Shown here in pieces: positions 24,162 through 32,982 of a stretch of DNA of 64,000 nt. Origin of the DNA: CAYNST01 sp964434105 (lineage in GTDB: Bacteria; Pseudomonadota; Gammaproteobacteria; Pseudomonadales; Cellvibrionaceae); the NCBI GenBank assembly GCA_964434105.1, contig CAYSTJ010000019.1, forward strand, positions 1 through 64,000, given 5' to 3'. Each line of letters begins with the position of its first letter. Positions within the stretch are counted from its first letter, which is position 1. A program made the translations under genes and the position numbers. The notes below the pieces were generated by a model. The model made no database searches and had not been told where the DNA came from. It saw only the letters and a list, made by a program, of their open reading frames with translations.

Positions 24162-25829
24162 ATGTACGTTTATGACGAACATGATCACAAGATAATCGGC
24201 GAACGTGTCCAACAGTTTCGACGGCAGACTCAACGTTTTCTCGCCGGGGAAATCCCGCCAGAGCAGTTTCTGCCCTTACGTCTGCAAAACGGACTATACA
24301 TTCAAAGACTTGCACCGATGCTGAGAATCGCGGTGCCCTATGGGTTGTTGAACAGCCGGCAGCTACGCAAGCTGGCACATATCACGCGTCATTATGACAA
24401 AGGGTATTGTCATGTCACTACCCGACAAAATATACAGCTGAACTGGCCCGAACTGGAGGAAGTTCCCGATATTCTCGCGGAACTTGCCGAGGTCGAGATG
24501 CATGCAGTCCAGACCAGCGGCAACTGCATACGCAACGTCACGACTGACCAGTTTGCCGGCGTTGCCCCCGATGAATTCGTGGACCCGCGCCCGTATTGCG
24601 AAATTATCAGGCAGTGGTCCACGTTCCACCCGGAGTTCGCGTTTCTTCCGCGCAAATTCAAGATAGCTGTGTGCGGTGCCACGGAGGATCGGGCCGCCAT
24701 ACACTTCCATGATATTGGACTGCAACTGCTGCAAAATCAGGTGGGCGAAATCGGCTTTAAGGTGTTGGTCGGTGGTGGTCTCGGGCGCACGCCTGTGGTA
24801 GGCAGCGTTATCCGCGAGTTCCTTCCGGAGCGTGATCTGCTGACCTATCTGGAGGCGATTCTGCGCATCTACAACCTGTATGGCCGACGCGACAACAAGT
24901 TCAAGGCACGCATCAAGATTCTTGTTCGGGCCATGGGAACCGAAACATTCGCGTCTGCGGTGGAGCAGGAATGGAATAAATTCAAGGATTCAGCCATGCA
25001 ATTGACGGTGATGGAAATCGAGCGTGCCAAGCAGTTTTTCACAGAACCAGACTACGTACTGGCGCTGGACGATACAGCAGAGATCGCGGAGATCAACGCA
25101 AAACGGGCCGAAGACAAAGCCTTTTCCGACTGGATCGGCCATAACGTTCAGAAGCATAAGGTTCCCGGCTATCGTTCCGTCACCCTTTCATTGAAACTTA
25201 CCGGCATTCCGCCCGGGGATCTCACGGACCGCCAACTGGAGCAGATCGCCGATTTGGCTGACCGGTATTCTTTCGGTGAGGTGAGAACGACCCACAATCA
25301 GAACATGGTGCTTGCCGACGTACGGGCGGCGGACCTGCATACATTGTGGCTGCAGCTGGCCAAGTACGGTTTCGCCACACCCAATATTGGTACATTGACT
25401 GACATGATTTGCTGTCCGGGCGGCGATTATTGCTCCTTGGCCAATGCCAAATCAATCCCCATAGCAGAAGCGCTGCAACGGGAGTTTGATGATCTCGATT
25501 TCATATACGATCTGGGACCGCTGGAGCTCAATATCTCAGGCTGCATGAATGCCTGCGGGCACCACCATGTCGGCCATATCGGCATTTTGGGTGTAGACAA
25601 GAAAGGCGAAGAATTCTATCAGGTACAACTTGGCGGGCAATCAGGCAATGGCGCCGCACTGGGGTCTGTCCTCGGCCCTGCGTTCCGTCAGGATGATATG
25701 CCCCGTGTTGTCAGAAACATCGTGACGGTTTATACCGAACATCGCCAGCCTGAGGAAACCTTTCTCGATACGCTCCAGCGTATCGGCATCGCACCGTTCA
25801 AGGAGAAGGTTTATGCCAAAACTCACTGA
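24162..25829 (+). CDS. cysI: Siroheme [4Fe-4S] nitrite/sulfite reductase (CysI-like)
   Basis: This enzyme performs the six-electron reduction of sulfite to sulfide for cysteine synthesis. The 555-residue protein has the duplicated ferredoxin-half-domain structure. The siroheme/[4Fe-4S] ligands are in ICCPGGDYC (C418, C424) and ISGCMNACGHHHVG (C461, C465), with C465 as the bridging ligand. HVTTRQNIQLNW and TTHNQNMVL are the substrate and siroheme-binding stretches. The start MYVYDEHDHK at 24162 is the usual N-terminus of the Pseudomonas-type enzyme, so I pass over a TTG 21 bases upstream. It overlaps the DUF934 gene by 17 bases, a standard pair in this lineage. Nitrite as main substrate is less likely given the absence of nitrate genes. 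Confidence 0.9.
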   Translation: MYVYDEHDHKIIGERVQQFRRQTQRFLAGEIPPEQFLPLRLQNGLYIQRLAPMLRIAVPYGLLNSRQLRKLAHITRHYDKGYCHVTTRQNIQLNWPELEEVPDILAELAEVEMHAVQTSGNCIRNVTTDQFAGVAPDEFVDPRPYCEIIRQWSTFHPEFAFLPRKFKIAVCGATEDRAAIHFHDIGLQLLQNQVGEIGFKVLVGGGLGRTPVVGSVIREFLPERDLLTYLEAILRIYNLYGRRDNKFKARIKILVRAMGTETFASAVEQEWNKFKDSAMQLTVMEIERAKQFFTEPDYVLALDDTAEIAEINAKRAEDKAFSDWIGHNVQKHKVPGYRSVTLSLKLTGIPPGDLTDRQLEQIADLADRYSFGEVRTTHNQNMVLADVRAADLHTLWLQLAKYGFATPNIGTLTDMICCPGGDYCSLANAKSIPIAEALQREFDDLDFIYDLGPLELNISGCMNACGHHHVGHIGILGVDKKGEEFYQVQLGGQSGNGAALGSVLGPAFRQDDMPRVVRNIVTVYTEHRQPEETFLDTLQRIGIAPFKEKVYAKTH

Positions 25830-26322
25830 CCGTGGCCAGTTTGTACACGACGAATGGAAACTTCTGGAGGCCGATGCGGCGCTTGTTGTTGAGGATATAG
25901 TCAGTCCAACCCTGATTCCGTTCAGTCGCCTGAACGGTCGAATGGATGAAGTAAAGGATCGGAGTAAAATCGGGGTGTGGATTGATACTGACGCTTCGGA
26001 ACAGATTTTGGCTGACCTGCCATTGGATGTTCCGGTCATCGGCGTACATTTTCTGGTTTTCAACGATGGACGCGGTTTCTCGCTGGCGCGCTTGCTCAGG
26101 GAGCAGCGAGGGTACAAAGGCGAATTGCGCGCCATGGGCAATTATATGCCGGACCAGCTTTTCTATCTGAAACGCTGCGGTTTTGATGCATTCATGGTCG
26201 ATTCCGACGGCCCAATCGAGACAATGAAACAGGCGCTGACGGATTTTACCGGCAGCTACCAGGCCGCTTACGACCAGCCTCTTCCGGCATTCCGTCGCCG
26301 TAACCTTGATGCATCCGCGTAA
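25813..26322 (+). CDS. DUF934 protein associated with sulfite reductase
   Basis: A 169-residue protein of the DUF934 family, recognisable by GVHFLVFNDGRGFSLARLLR and GNYMPDQLFYLKRCGFDAF. It is almost always encoded after a CysI-like reductase and is thought to assist sulfate/sulfite assimilation, but no biochemical function is established that I can cite. Here it overlaps cysI by 17 bases, so it is co-translated. There are no cofactor motifs or membrane segments. Confidence 0.87.
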   Translation: MPKLTDRGQFVHDEWKLLEADAALVVEDIVSPTLIPFSRLNGRMDEVKDRSKIGVWIDTDASEQILADLPLDVPVIGVHFLVFNDGRGFSLARLLREQRGYKGELRAMGNYMPDQLFYLKRCGFDAFMVDSDGPIETMKQALTDFTGSYQAAYDQPLPAFRRRNLDASA

Positions 26323-26335
26323 ACCGTCCGGCAGA

Positions 26336-27370
26336 TCACCAGTGATCTGCCGCGTCTCCATCCGCCGCGGGTAAAAAGGAGTCCTGAAAAATACCGATAT
26401 TTTCGGCAACCGCACCGCCGGATTTGCCAAAATAGGCGATATGAAACATGGCATCCCCCTCCTGGACCAGTGGAATGTTCTGCTTGCCGATAATAATTCC
26501 CGCCCGGTCTGTACCCAATTCACTGATAACGTTACCAAACGGATCGCCTATTTCCGCCAGAATGGTACCAGGAGCTACAAGATCACCGAGTTTTTTCAAC
26601 GTGCTTACGATCCCGCTCGAATCCGCCCGCAGCCAGGCACTGCTATAAGCGACAAAAGGATTATGTTGCTGGATTGGAGCCGGCGCCTTGATCATACCCA
26701 GGTAACTCAAGATGTTCAGAATGCCTTTTGTGCCCGCCCGAATGGACAGCTCATCGAACCGCAGGGCTTCCCCCGCTTCATAGAGCAAAATCCGGGTTCC
26801 ACACTCAACTGCGGCCTGTCGCAGCGACCCATCGCGCAACGTAGAATTCAGCAATACCGGCACCCCGAACGCCTGCGCCATCGCCATGGTTTCCGGATCA
26901 CTGAGATCGGCGCGGATCTGTGGAAGATTGCTGCGATGGATGGCACCAGTATGCAGGTCGATTCCAAAATCACAATGCCGGACCACTTCATTGAGAAACT
27001 GGTCCGCCACGCGCCCGGCCAGTGATCCCTGCGGTGAGCCGGGGAATGACCGGTTCAAATCCCTGCGATCCGGCATATACCGACTCTGGTTGAGAACACC
27101 ATAGACATTGACCATACTCACCAGCACCAGGACCCCGCGCGCCAGACGGAGTCGCCGGGATTTTATCAGTCGCCGGACGATCTCGACGCCTATCAATTCA
27201 TCCCCATGTACCGCGGCACTGACGAACACCACAGGACCGGGCTTTTTGCCGGATATGATATGCACGGGCATCGATATATCGGTGTTGGTGTACAGCTTTA
27301 TGACCGGGATATTGATTTGCGTTGTAGTTCCTGGCGCTATAACGTGTCCGGCGATTACAACGTGGGGCAT
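26336..27370 (-). CDS. Succinylglutamate desuccinylase/aspartoacylase-family zinc hydrolase
   Basis: A 344-residue M14-like carboxypeptidase-fold amidohydrolase. The zinc-site motif HGDE lies in SAAVHGDELIGVEIVRRL (histidine and glutamate near 55-58), and the third ligand is in FGIDLHTGA. RDLNRSFPG is also conserved. A C-terminal beta-domain (about 230-330) resembles that of aspartoacylase-like proteins. It starts 5 bases after rimK on the same strand, a frequent pairing in marine gammaproteobacteria. A plausible role is cleaving N-acylated or glutamylated amino-acid conjugates related to RimK activity, but this is inference. It is too unlike AstE to assign arginine catabolism. Confidence 0.85.
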   Translation of the reverse strand: MPHVVIAGHVIAPGTTTQINIPVIKLYTNTDISMPVHIISGKKPGPVVFVSAAVHGDELIGVEIVRRLIKSRRLRLARGVLVLVSMVNVYGVLNQSRYMPDRRDLNRSFPGSPQGSLAGRVADQFLNEVVRHCDFGIDLHTGAIHRSNLPQIRADLSDPETMAMAQAFGVPVLLNSTLRDGSLRQAAVECGTRILLYEAGEALRFDELSIRAGTKGILNILSYLGMIKAPAPIQQHNPFVAYSSAWLRADSSGIVSTLKKLGDLVAPGTILAEIGDPFGNVISELGTDRAGIIIGKQNIPLVQEGDAMFHIAYFGKSGGAVAENIGIFQDSFLPAADGDAADHW

Positions 27371-27374
27371 GATG

Positions 27375-28280
27375 CTATCCCTTGCCTTTTGTCTTGTTGT
27401 TATGGGGTTTGGCTTCCCGTTCTATAAATTCAAAAATCAGGCCGGCCACGTCCAGGCCGGTGGCCCGCTCAATACCTTCCAGGCCAGGCGACGAATTCAC
27501 CTCCATAACTACCGGGCCTCTCGCCGATTGCAGAATGTCCACGCCACAGACATTGAGCCCCATAATCTTGGCCGCATTAACAGCCGTTGCGCGCTCTTCC
27601 TTGCTCAGCTTGACAACTTCGGCCGTTCCGCCTCGGTGCAGGTTAGAACGAAAGTCACCTTCAGCCCCCCTGCGTCTCATGGCCGCGACAACCTTGCCTC
27701 CGACTATAAAGCAGCGAATGTCGGAACCACCCGCTTCCTTGATAAATTCCTGTACCAGAATATTGGCTTTGAGATCCATAAAGGCTTCGATAATACTCTC
27801 CGCGACCTTTGCGGTATCCGCCAGCACCACGCCGATACCCTGTGTGCCCTCCAGCAGTTTGATAACCACCGGTGCACCACCGACATTACGGATCAAATCC
27901 TGAATATTGCCAGGACGATTGGCAAAGCCGGTATGCGGCAGTCCGACGCCTTTTCGCGAAAGTAGCTGCAGAGAACGCAGTTTATCTCTGGACCGGCTGA
28001 TCGCCACAGATTCATTTACGCAGAATGTCCCCATCACCTCGAACTGACGCACAACCGCCGTGCCGTAGAACGTAATTGATGCACCAATGCGCGGGATGAC
28101 TGCGTCGTACTGCGGCAATTCCTCGCCGCGATACCGAACCGCAGGCCGACTACTGGTAACATCCATGTAACAATGCAAAGTATCAACAATATCAATAATA
28201 TGCCCCCTACTTTCTCCAATCTCCTTTAATCGACGCGTTGAATACAAATTTTTATTTCGACTGAGAATGGCAACTCGCAT
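27375..28280 (-). CDS. rimK: RimK-family ATP-grasp glutamate ligase
   Basis: RimK adds glutamate residues to the C-terminus of ribosomal protein S6, and homologues make poly-alpha-glutamate. The 301-residue protein has the N-terminal pre-ATP-grasp domain (about 1-95, ending IPRIGASITFYGTAVVRQFE) and the ATP-grasp fold (about 100-290). Visible are SRDKLRSLQLLSRKGVGLP, VVIKLLEGTQGIGV, DIRCFIVGGKVVAAMRRR and the metal-binding VVMEVNSSPGLEGIE. A short basic tail follows. It is followed by the aspartoacylase-like gene, 4 bases away. The small RimB/RimA partners known from Pseudomonas are not in the window. Confidence 0.92.
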   Translation of the reverse strand: MRVAILSRNKNLYSTRRLKEIGESRGHIIDIVDTLHCYMDVTSSRPAVRYRGEELPQYDAVIPRIGASITFYGTAVVRQFEVMGTFCVNESVAISRSRDKLRSLQLLSRKGVGLPHTGFANRPGNIQDLIRNVGGAPVVIKLLEGTQGIGVVLADTAKVAESIIEAFMDLKANILVQEFIKEAGGSDIRCFIVGGKVVAAMRRRGAEGDFRSNLHRGGTAEVVKLSKEERATAVNAAKIMGLNVCGVDILQSARGPVVMEVNSSPGLEGIERATGLDVAGLIFEFIEREAKPHNNKTKGKG

Positions 28281-28585
28281 TAGCCGGGGATCCTATTGGT
28301 GGGGGTTGATTATCTATACGCAAACCGCGCCCGTGCATACTACCCGATGCCGGATCTTCAGGGTAACACCAGGTGTGTGATTAGAGCGGTAAGCCGGGCC
28401 GATTCGATCGCATCAGGTCAAATCGCCCGCTTTCCGATACCTTTTTGCCTGCATGTCTTTCGTACAATGCGTTGCTTCCCTGCAGGCTTAGTTCATGGCG
28501 CGTCAGCCAGGCCAGATCGACGGGATGACACCGGAAAACGCTGCGGACTTTGATTATCGAATGACCAACGAGTGCACGGGATTCA
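28281..28585. other. 305-bp intergenic region between sohB and rimK
   Basis: Both flanking genes are on the minus strand. A plus-strand frame from 28495 runs into sohB antisense and encodes only about 30 residues outside it, so I do not call it. I see no hairpin with a T-run. The rimK promoter probably lies at the right-hand end of rimK (28281-28380). Confidence 0.5.
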
Positions 28586-29629
28586 CTAACCGGCCCAATA
28601 ACGCATATTCAGCTGTGCGAGCAGGCGCAACGCCGTTTTCTCCAGCGCTGCCGACGCCGCCATTCCTACTTTTTCCGGTAGTGTTTTTTTATGCTCGTAG
28701 GTCACTGCAACAATATCGGCTTCCGGGAACTGGCTGGTCAGATATTCGTCACTGGTAATCAGCTCATCCACGAGGTTCATGGCGTGCGCCCGACGTCCGA
28801 ACCATACCTCACCGGTCGCTACAGATTCCACATCCAGCGTTTCCCGATTTTCCCTGATGAAGTCTTTGAACAGCAGGTGGATATCTTCAAGATCCTGCAT
28901 AAATTTCTGCCGTCCCTTGTCGGTGTTTTCGCCAAACATAGTCAACGTTCTTTTATATTCGCCTGCGGTCAGCAGCTCATAATCAATATCATTTTTCTGA
29001 AGAACCTTATGGAAATTAGGTAGTTGTGCGACCACGCCGATGGACCCTATGACCGCAAAGGGGGCCGCCAGAATACGGTCCCCGACGCATGCCATCATAT
29101 AGCCGCCACTGGCCGCCACCTTGTCGACACACACGGTCAATGGAATGGACCTGTCGGTAATCCGCTTTAACTGACTGGCCGCCAGACCGTAGCTATGCAC
29201 CATGCCTCCCTGGCTCTCCAGGCGAACGACCACTTCGTCTCTGGGCTCTGCGAATGATAAAACGGCCGTAATCGATTCCCGCAGATCTTCAGTCGCCGAT
29301 GCCTTGACGTCACCTTCAAAATCCAGCACAAAGACGCGCTTCTTCCGATTCTCACCGGTGTTTGCCTGCTGAGCTTTGCGTTCGGCTTTTTCGCGCTTTT
29401 TGCGGTCCTTGTCTAACTTTTTAAGCGCCTTCTGATCAAGCATTACGTCTCGTATTCTGTCGGCCATTTCTTCAAAACGGTCATTGAGTGGCGTAACGAC
29501 AATGCGACCTTTCTGCCGGTGCTGGCCTCGGGTGCTGGCTGACACGACAAAACTGATGATCACACCAATAGCAATAACGATTGTTACGACTTTAGCGAGA
29601 AACAACCCATAATTACTGATAAATTCCAA
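28586..29629 (-). CDS. sohB: Inner-membrane serine protease SohB (S49 family)
   Basis: SohB is a signal-peptide-peptidase-like protease facing the periplasm. The 347-residue protein has an N-terminal transmembrane helix (about 8-30), a long basic/coiled segment rich in lysine (about 60-98) and the S49 domain. The nucleophile serine is in KVAASGGYMMAC (S174) and the general-base lysine in TAGEYKRTLTMFGE (K226), forming the Ser-Lys dyad. Translation starts at TTG 29629 behind a strong GGGGGA ribosome binding site. The N-terminus MEFISNYGLFLAKVV matches the family, which supports this unusual start. Confidence 0.92.
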   Translation of the reverse strand: MEFISNYGLFLAKVVTIVIAIGVIISFVVSASTRGQHRQKGRIVVTPLNDRFEEMADRIRDVMLDQKALKKLDKDRKKREKAERKAQQANTGENRKKRVFVLDFEGDVKASATEDLRESITAVLSFAEPRDEVVVRLESQGGMVHSYGLAASQLKRITDRSIPLTVCVDKVAASGGYMMACVGDRILAAPFAVIGSIGVVAQLPNFHKVLQKNDIDYELLTAGEYKRTLTMFGENTDKGRQKFMQDLEDIHLLFKDFIRENRETLDVESVATGEVWFGRRAHAMNLVDELITSDEYLTSQFPEADIVAVTYEHKKTLPEKVGMAASAALEKTALRLLAQLNMRYWAG

Positions 29630-29701
29630 TCCATCCCCCTTATAAATCCTGAAACAGGATAATTACCCGGCTGCAACCAACATGGCGCTACCGGATGCCA
29701 C

Positions 29702-30358
29702 TCATTTCCACAGGAAAACTGCCTCTTTTGCCGTGCTGTTCAACGGGCGCGCCTCCAGCCCGGAAAATGACAGCGCAAGCTCGTAGATAGCACCGTCGGC
29801 CATTGGCATATACGCGGCGCTGCCGTAGGAGGCTTCCAGAAAAGATATTTGATCTCTAAATTCGTATGCCCACTGCCAAAGATCGACACCGACACTGGAG
29901 GGAATAACCTCGTATTCTGTGGGCACATTGGCGCGATCTTTCTCAATGGAGAGATAGCGGCCACTAATTCTATCCAATCGATAGCCGGATTTACCACCAA
30001 TCTGTTCCATCCGGCCCTTCCACCGCAGTATTTTTGCGTCAATTTGCCACTGATCACCAATCAGTTCGTAATCATACGTTGTCTGAAAGTCCTGCATAGC
30101 CAGCGTGGCACGGAATGTATCGGGTTGAAGCAGCGAAAAACTAATGGTTGCAATAGGTTCATCCTGGAGCACCTGCCGATACTTGCGCAGATCCAGGGCC
30201 GCCAAACCACTAAGAATCGACAATGCAATAAAAAATAATCCGGTTAAGCCGCGAATCCAGCCGAGAAACCAGTTGCCACGCGAGACAATGCTAATCCCCA
30301 TCGCGAGCACCAGAATGCACGCCAGACCGAGTGCAGCGGAGATGGAATCAAACACCAT
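29702..30358 (-). CDS. Hypothetical membrane protein downstream of nudC
   Basis: A protein of about 218 residues with two predicted transmembrane helices near the N-terminus (about 8-26 and 35-55), then a soluble domain of about 160 residues likely outside the inner membrane (YDYELIGDQWQIDAKILRW onward). Homologues are sometimes labelled multidrug transporter, which its two-helix topology does not support. It starts at ATG 30358, overlapping the 3' end of nudC by 11 bases, so the two are coupled. Function is unknown. Confidence 0.75.
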   Translation of the reverse strand: MVFDSISAALGLACILVLAMGISIVSRGNWFLGWIRGLTGLFFIALSILSGLAALDLRKYRQVLQDEPIATISFSLLQPDTFRATLAMQDFQTTYDYELIGDQWQIDAKILRWKGRMEQIGGKSGYRLDRISGRYLSIEKDRANVPTEYEVIPSSVGVDLWQWAYEFRDQISFLEASYGSAAYMPMADGAIYELALSFSGLEARPLNSTAKEAVFLWK

Positions 30359-31178
30359 AGATGTTCTCGTCGCCAAAAAATGTCTGAATCAGCTGTCCCG
30401 ACAGGGTTTCCCTGGGCGGAATATCGGGCAGATTGCTGGCATCGAACCAGCCGGCACGGGTGATCTCCTTTCCATCGACGCTAATGTCGCCCGACTGAAA
30501 ATCAACAATAAAACCCAGCATTAACTGTCCGGGGAACGGCCAGGGTTGGCTGGCGATGTAGCGAGGATTGGCGCCGAACACACCGGTTTCCTCTCTGATC
30601 TCCCGCAGTACAGCCTGTTCTGCTGTTTCTCCCGGTTCGATAAAGCCGGCAACTACACTGTAGAAGCCGTCCTTAAAGCGTGCATTATGCGCCAGCAGAC
30701 ATTGGCCGTCACGCACAACAAGGCCCATGACGCACGGCGCAATCTGGGGGTAAAAGAATGTTGCACAGCGCACACACACCATGGCGCGTTCCGACGCGTC
30801 CAAAACCGTCGGCGTGCCGCATTGCCCACAAAAACGATGCCGCGAATACCAGTTGCCAAGCTGCAGGGCCCTGCCTGCCAACATAAAAATCGCATCGTCC
30901 AGGATGCCCAGTTGTGATCTCAGCCCATCGACGGTAAACGCCGTTGCATCATAGTCAAGATCCACGGGGTATAGGTGCAGAAAACAGGGCACCCCGTCCC
31001 ACTCGGCAATATGCAGGGTAAACACCGGTTTTTGCGCAAGCGATGCGAGTTCTTCGTAGAAAAAAAGCGGATTCAGGCTGATCTTTGTCATCAGCAGCCT
31101 GCTTCCGACAACGCCAATTACACGGTCACGGGCAGATGGCACCAAGTCCGCGTTGTAGTCCGAGATGGTAAAGGTCAT
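30348..31178 (-). CDS. nudC: NAD+ diphosphatase / mRNA deNADding enzyme NudC
   Basis: NudC hydrolyses NAD(H) to NMN and AMP and removes NAD caps from RNA. The protein of about 276 residues has the zinc ribbon (CGQCGTP and CVRC, four cysteines), the Nudix box GFIEPGETAEQAVLREIREETG-type sequence near 176-198 (glutamates binding Mg2+), and the diagnostic SQPWPFPGQLMLGF motif that separates NudC from other Nudix proteins. I take ATG 31178 as the start instead of the upstream GTG at 31190. It lies 58 bases downstream of fimL on the same strand, as in Pseudomonas. Confidence 0.95.
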   Translation of the reverse strand: MTFTISDYNADLVPSARDRVIGVVGSRLLMTKISLNPLFFYEELASLAQKPVFTLHIAEWDGVPCFLHLYPVDLDYDATAFTVDGLRSQLGILDDAIFMLAGRALQLGNWYSRHRFCGQCGTPTVLDASERAMVCVRCATFFYPQIAPCVMGLVVRDGQCLLAHNARFKDGFYSVVAGFIEPGETAEQAVLREIREETGVFGANPRYIASQPWPFPGQLMLGFIVDFQSGDISVDGKEITRAGWFDASNLPDIPPRETLSGQLIQTFFGDENIYGV

Positions 31179-31236
31179 TGGCAAACGCACCCCAATGCGG
31201 AAGCACTGACAGCGTTAAAAAGGCACGCCGGTTGGA

Positions 31237-32982
31237 TTAATGGCCGCCAGCGGCGGTTTTGGTTCTGGCTGCCCGGTTGACCGGATAACCCAGTGCAGCG
31301 ACGCTTTCTTCAGCGATCTGCAGCGCAGAATCGTCCAGTTTGGCGGCAATGGTAGCGGTGTCCAGAAAATATTCAACACTTATAATTGCATCTGCAAACG
31401 TCTCCAGCAGTTCTTTAATGGCCGCCGGCTGCTTACCACTCAATAAAACATCGTCGACAAAGGCAACACAGCAACCGAGAACTGTCGCCGCACGGACACG
31501 CTTCAGCATGTACAAACCACCGCGAACGGAATTGAGCGTCCTTGAAATATTGCTGATATGGCCCGGATCGAAATTCGATTCGGTAAATGCAGTCACCGCG
31601 CGTTTGCACAGGGACAGACCAGCTTCACACTCCTGAAGCACAATTTTTTCGGCTTGGGACAGTTCGTTGTCCGATATTACCCGGTTCTGGCTATCCTCAC
31701 TGGAGTTCGCGAGATCAGCACCGGAAAGCTTTGCATATTCCAGCGAATGCACTGCGCTTTCGACATACAGCAATGTCTTGGCAAGATGCTCCAGCTCCAG
31801 CTCGGTTATCTCCGCATCATTTTGCCAGCTTTTGACCCGGTTCAATTCGTCTTTCAACGAAGCGCTCGGCCCCAGCATACCAACAACGTTCAGCGAATCG
31901 GCGATGTTCGCCAGACTTTCCCGCAGACCATCCACATCATCTATCGTCCGGATACCCTGCGCCGAGGTCTCCAGGACCTTTTTGACGTTATTGACCTCGC
32001 CGTTCAGCACCCGCACAAGGGCATGAATAGTCGCTGAACTCGGCCCCTTGAGGGATTGTCGCTCAGCACTCAGCTGCTGTTCACTCAGGGCCTGTCTGCG
32101 TACCCCGTAGTGGAGCAATATGTTCTGGACCTGCGGATTCTGCGACCCGGACAGGGACAGCAGGTAGAGGAGTTCTTTAATCAAACCTTTGGGAGCCGCC
32201 GCCTGGTAGGCAGCCCGCCCGCCTTTTTGCACCTGGCGAATAATCCGGTCGATGCGGCTTAATAGCATTTTTCTGGGTTCTATAACCTCCATTTTTTCGC
32301 TAATCATGGTTTCGATGACCAGGTTGGACATCCACCATAAAACCGCCAGGGGTTTATCGTTCCCGAGTCGCTGCATCCGGATCAGGGCGCGCCGCATCAA
32401 AGCCAGCGAGGCCGGAATTTGCTTATTTCGAAGAATACCCAGTAAGCCCAGTTGATACATATGGCGCAACCGTACCAGCAACGCCTTGAATTCCGCATCT
32501 GTCACTACAATGGGTTCGACCGCAGAAGGCACCGGCGAATTTCCGATATTGGCGTGGAAGAAGAAGCTTTCCGGCAACAGCGGTTCACGTCGGTATTTGC
32601 GGAGATCGTTGATGTACGGGATCAATAAAACGGGCAGAACACGTTCATTTTGCTGCACATATTCCAAATAACGCGTCAGGACGAAAAATGTATTGCTGAC
32701 CAGCTCAATATTCTTCTCGACGACAGGCTCAGAGTTGCCGGGTTCAATAAGGTTGGCGGTTTCCAGCAATTCTTCGGTCAACATACTGGCGCCTTTCAAC
32801 TCCAGGACCTTGAGGATGCCGAGAATCTGCCGGATACCATTAATACAGGCCTGCAGATTATTGATTTCCTGATATGAAGACACATAGACTTCCAGATCCC
32901 TGGCCGCCTGCTCTATTGTGGACAGTAATTCATCCCGCACCATATGGAGCGACTGAAAGCTGACGGTATCCGGCCTGTTCAC
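31237..32982 (-). CDS. fimL: Type IV pilus/virulence regulator FimL-like scaffold protein
   Basis: An all-helical protein of about 581 residues resembling the N-terminal region of the ChpA/PilL chemotaxis kinase but without kinase, receiver or CheW domains. It matches FimL, which links the Pil-Chp system to cAMP production by CyaB. The N-terminus has the Hpt-like bundle (MVRDELLSTIEQAARDLEVY; GILKVLELKGASMLTEELLE). The histidine phosphotransfer signature is lacking, as expected of FimL. The adjacency to nudC is the same as in Pseudomonas. I choose GTG 32982 with AGGA 8 bases upstream; the frame is open to 33072. Assignment rests on domain pattern plus synteny. Confidence 0.78.
   Translation of the reverse strand: MNRPDTVSFQSLHMVRDELLSTIEQAARDLEVYVSSYQEINNLQACINGIRQILGILKVLELKGASMLTEELLETANLIEPGNSEPVVEKNIELVSNTFFVLTRYLEYVQQNERVLPVLLIPYINDLRKYRREPLLPESFFFHANIGNSPVPSAVEPIVVTDAEFKALLVRLRHMYQLGLLGILRNKQIPASLALMRRALIRMQRLGNDKPLAVLWWMSNLVIETMISEKMEVIEPRKMLLSRIDRIIRQVQKGGRAAYQAAAPKGLIKELLYLLSLSGSQNPQVQNILLHYGVRRQALSEQQLSAERQSLKGPSSATIHALVRVLNGEVNNVKKVLETSAQGIRTIDDVDGLRESLANIADSLNVVGMLGPSASLKDELNRVKSWQNDAEITELELEHLAKTLLYVESAVHSLEYAKLSGADLANSSEDSQNRVISDNELSQAEKIVLQECEAGLSLCKRAVTAFTESNFDPGHISNISRTLNSVRGGLYMLKRVRAATVLGCCVAFVDDVLLSGKQPAAIKELLETFADAIISVEYFLDTATIAAKLDDSALQIAEESVAALGYPVNRAARTKTAAGGH

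Noticed and set aside
28495..28758. Plus-strand open frame beginning MARQPGQIDG
   Set aside because: Two thirds overlaps sohB antisense, and only about 30 residues lie outside it, with no good ribosome binding site.
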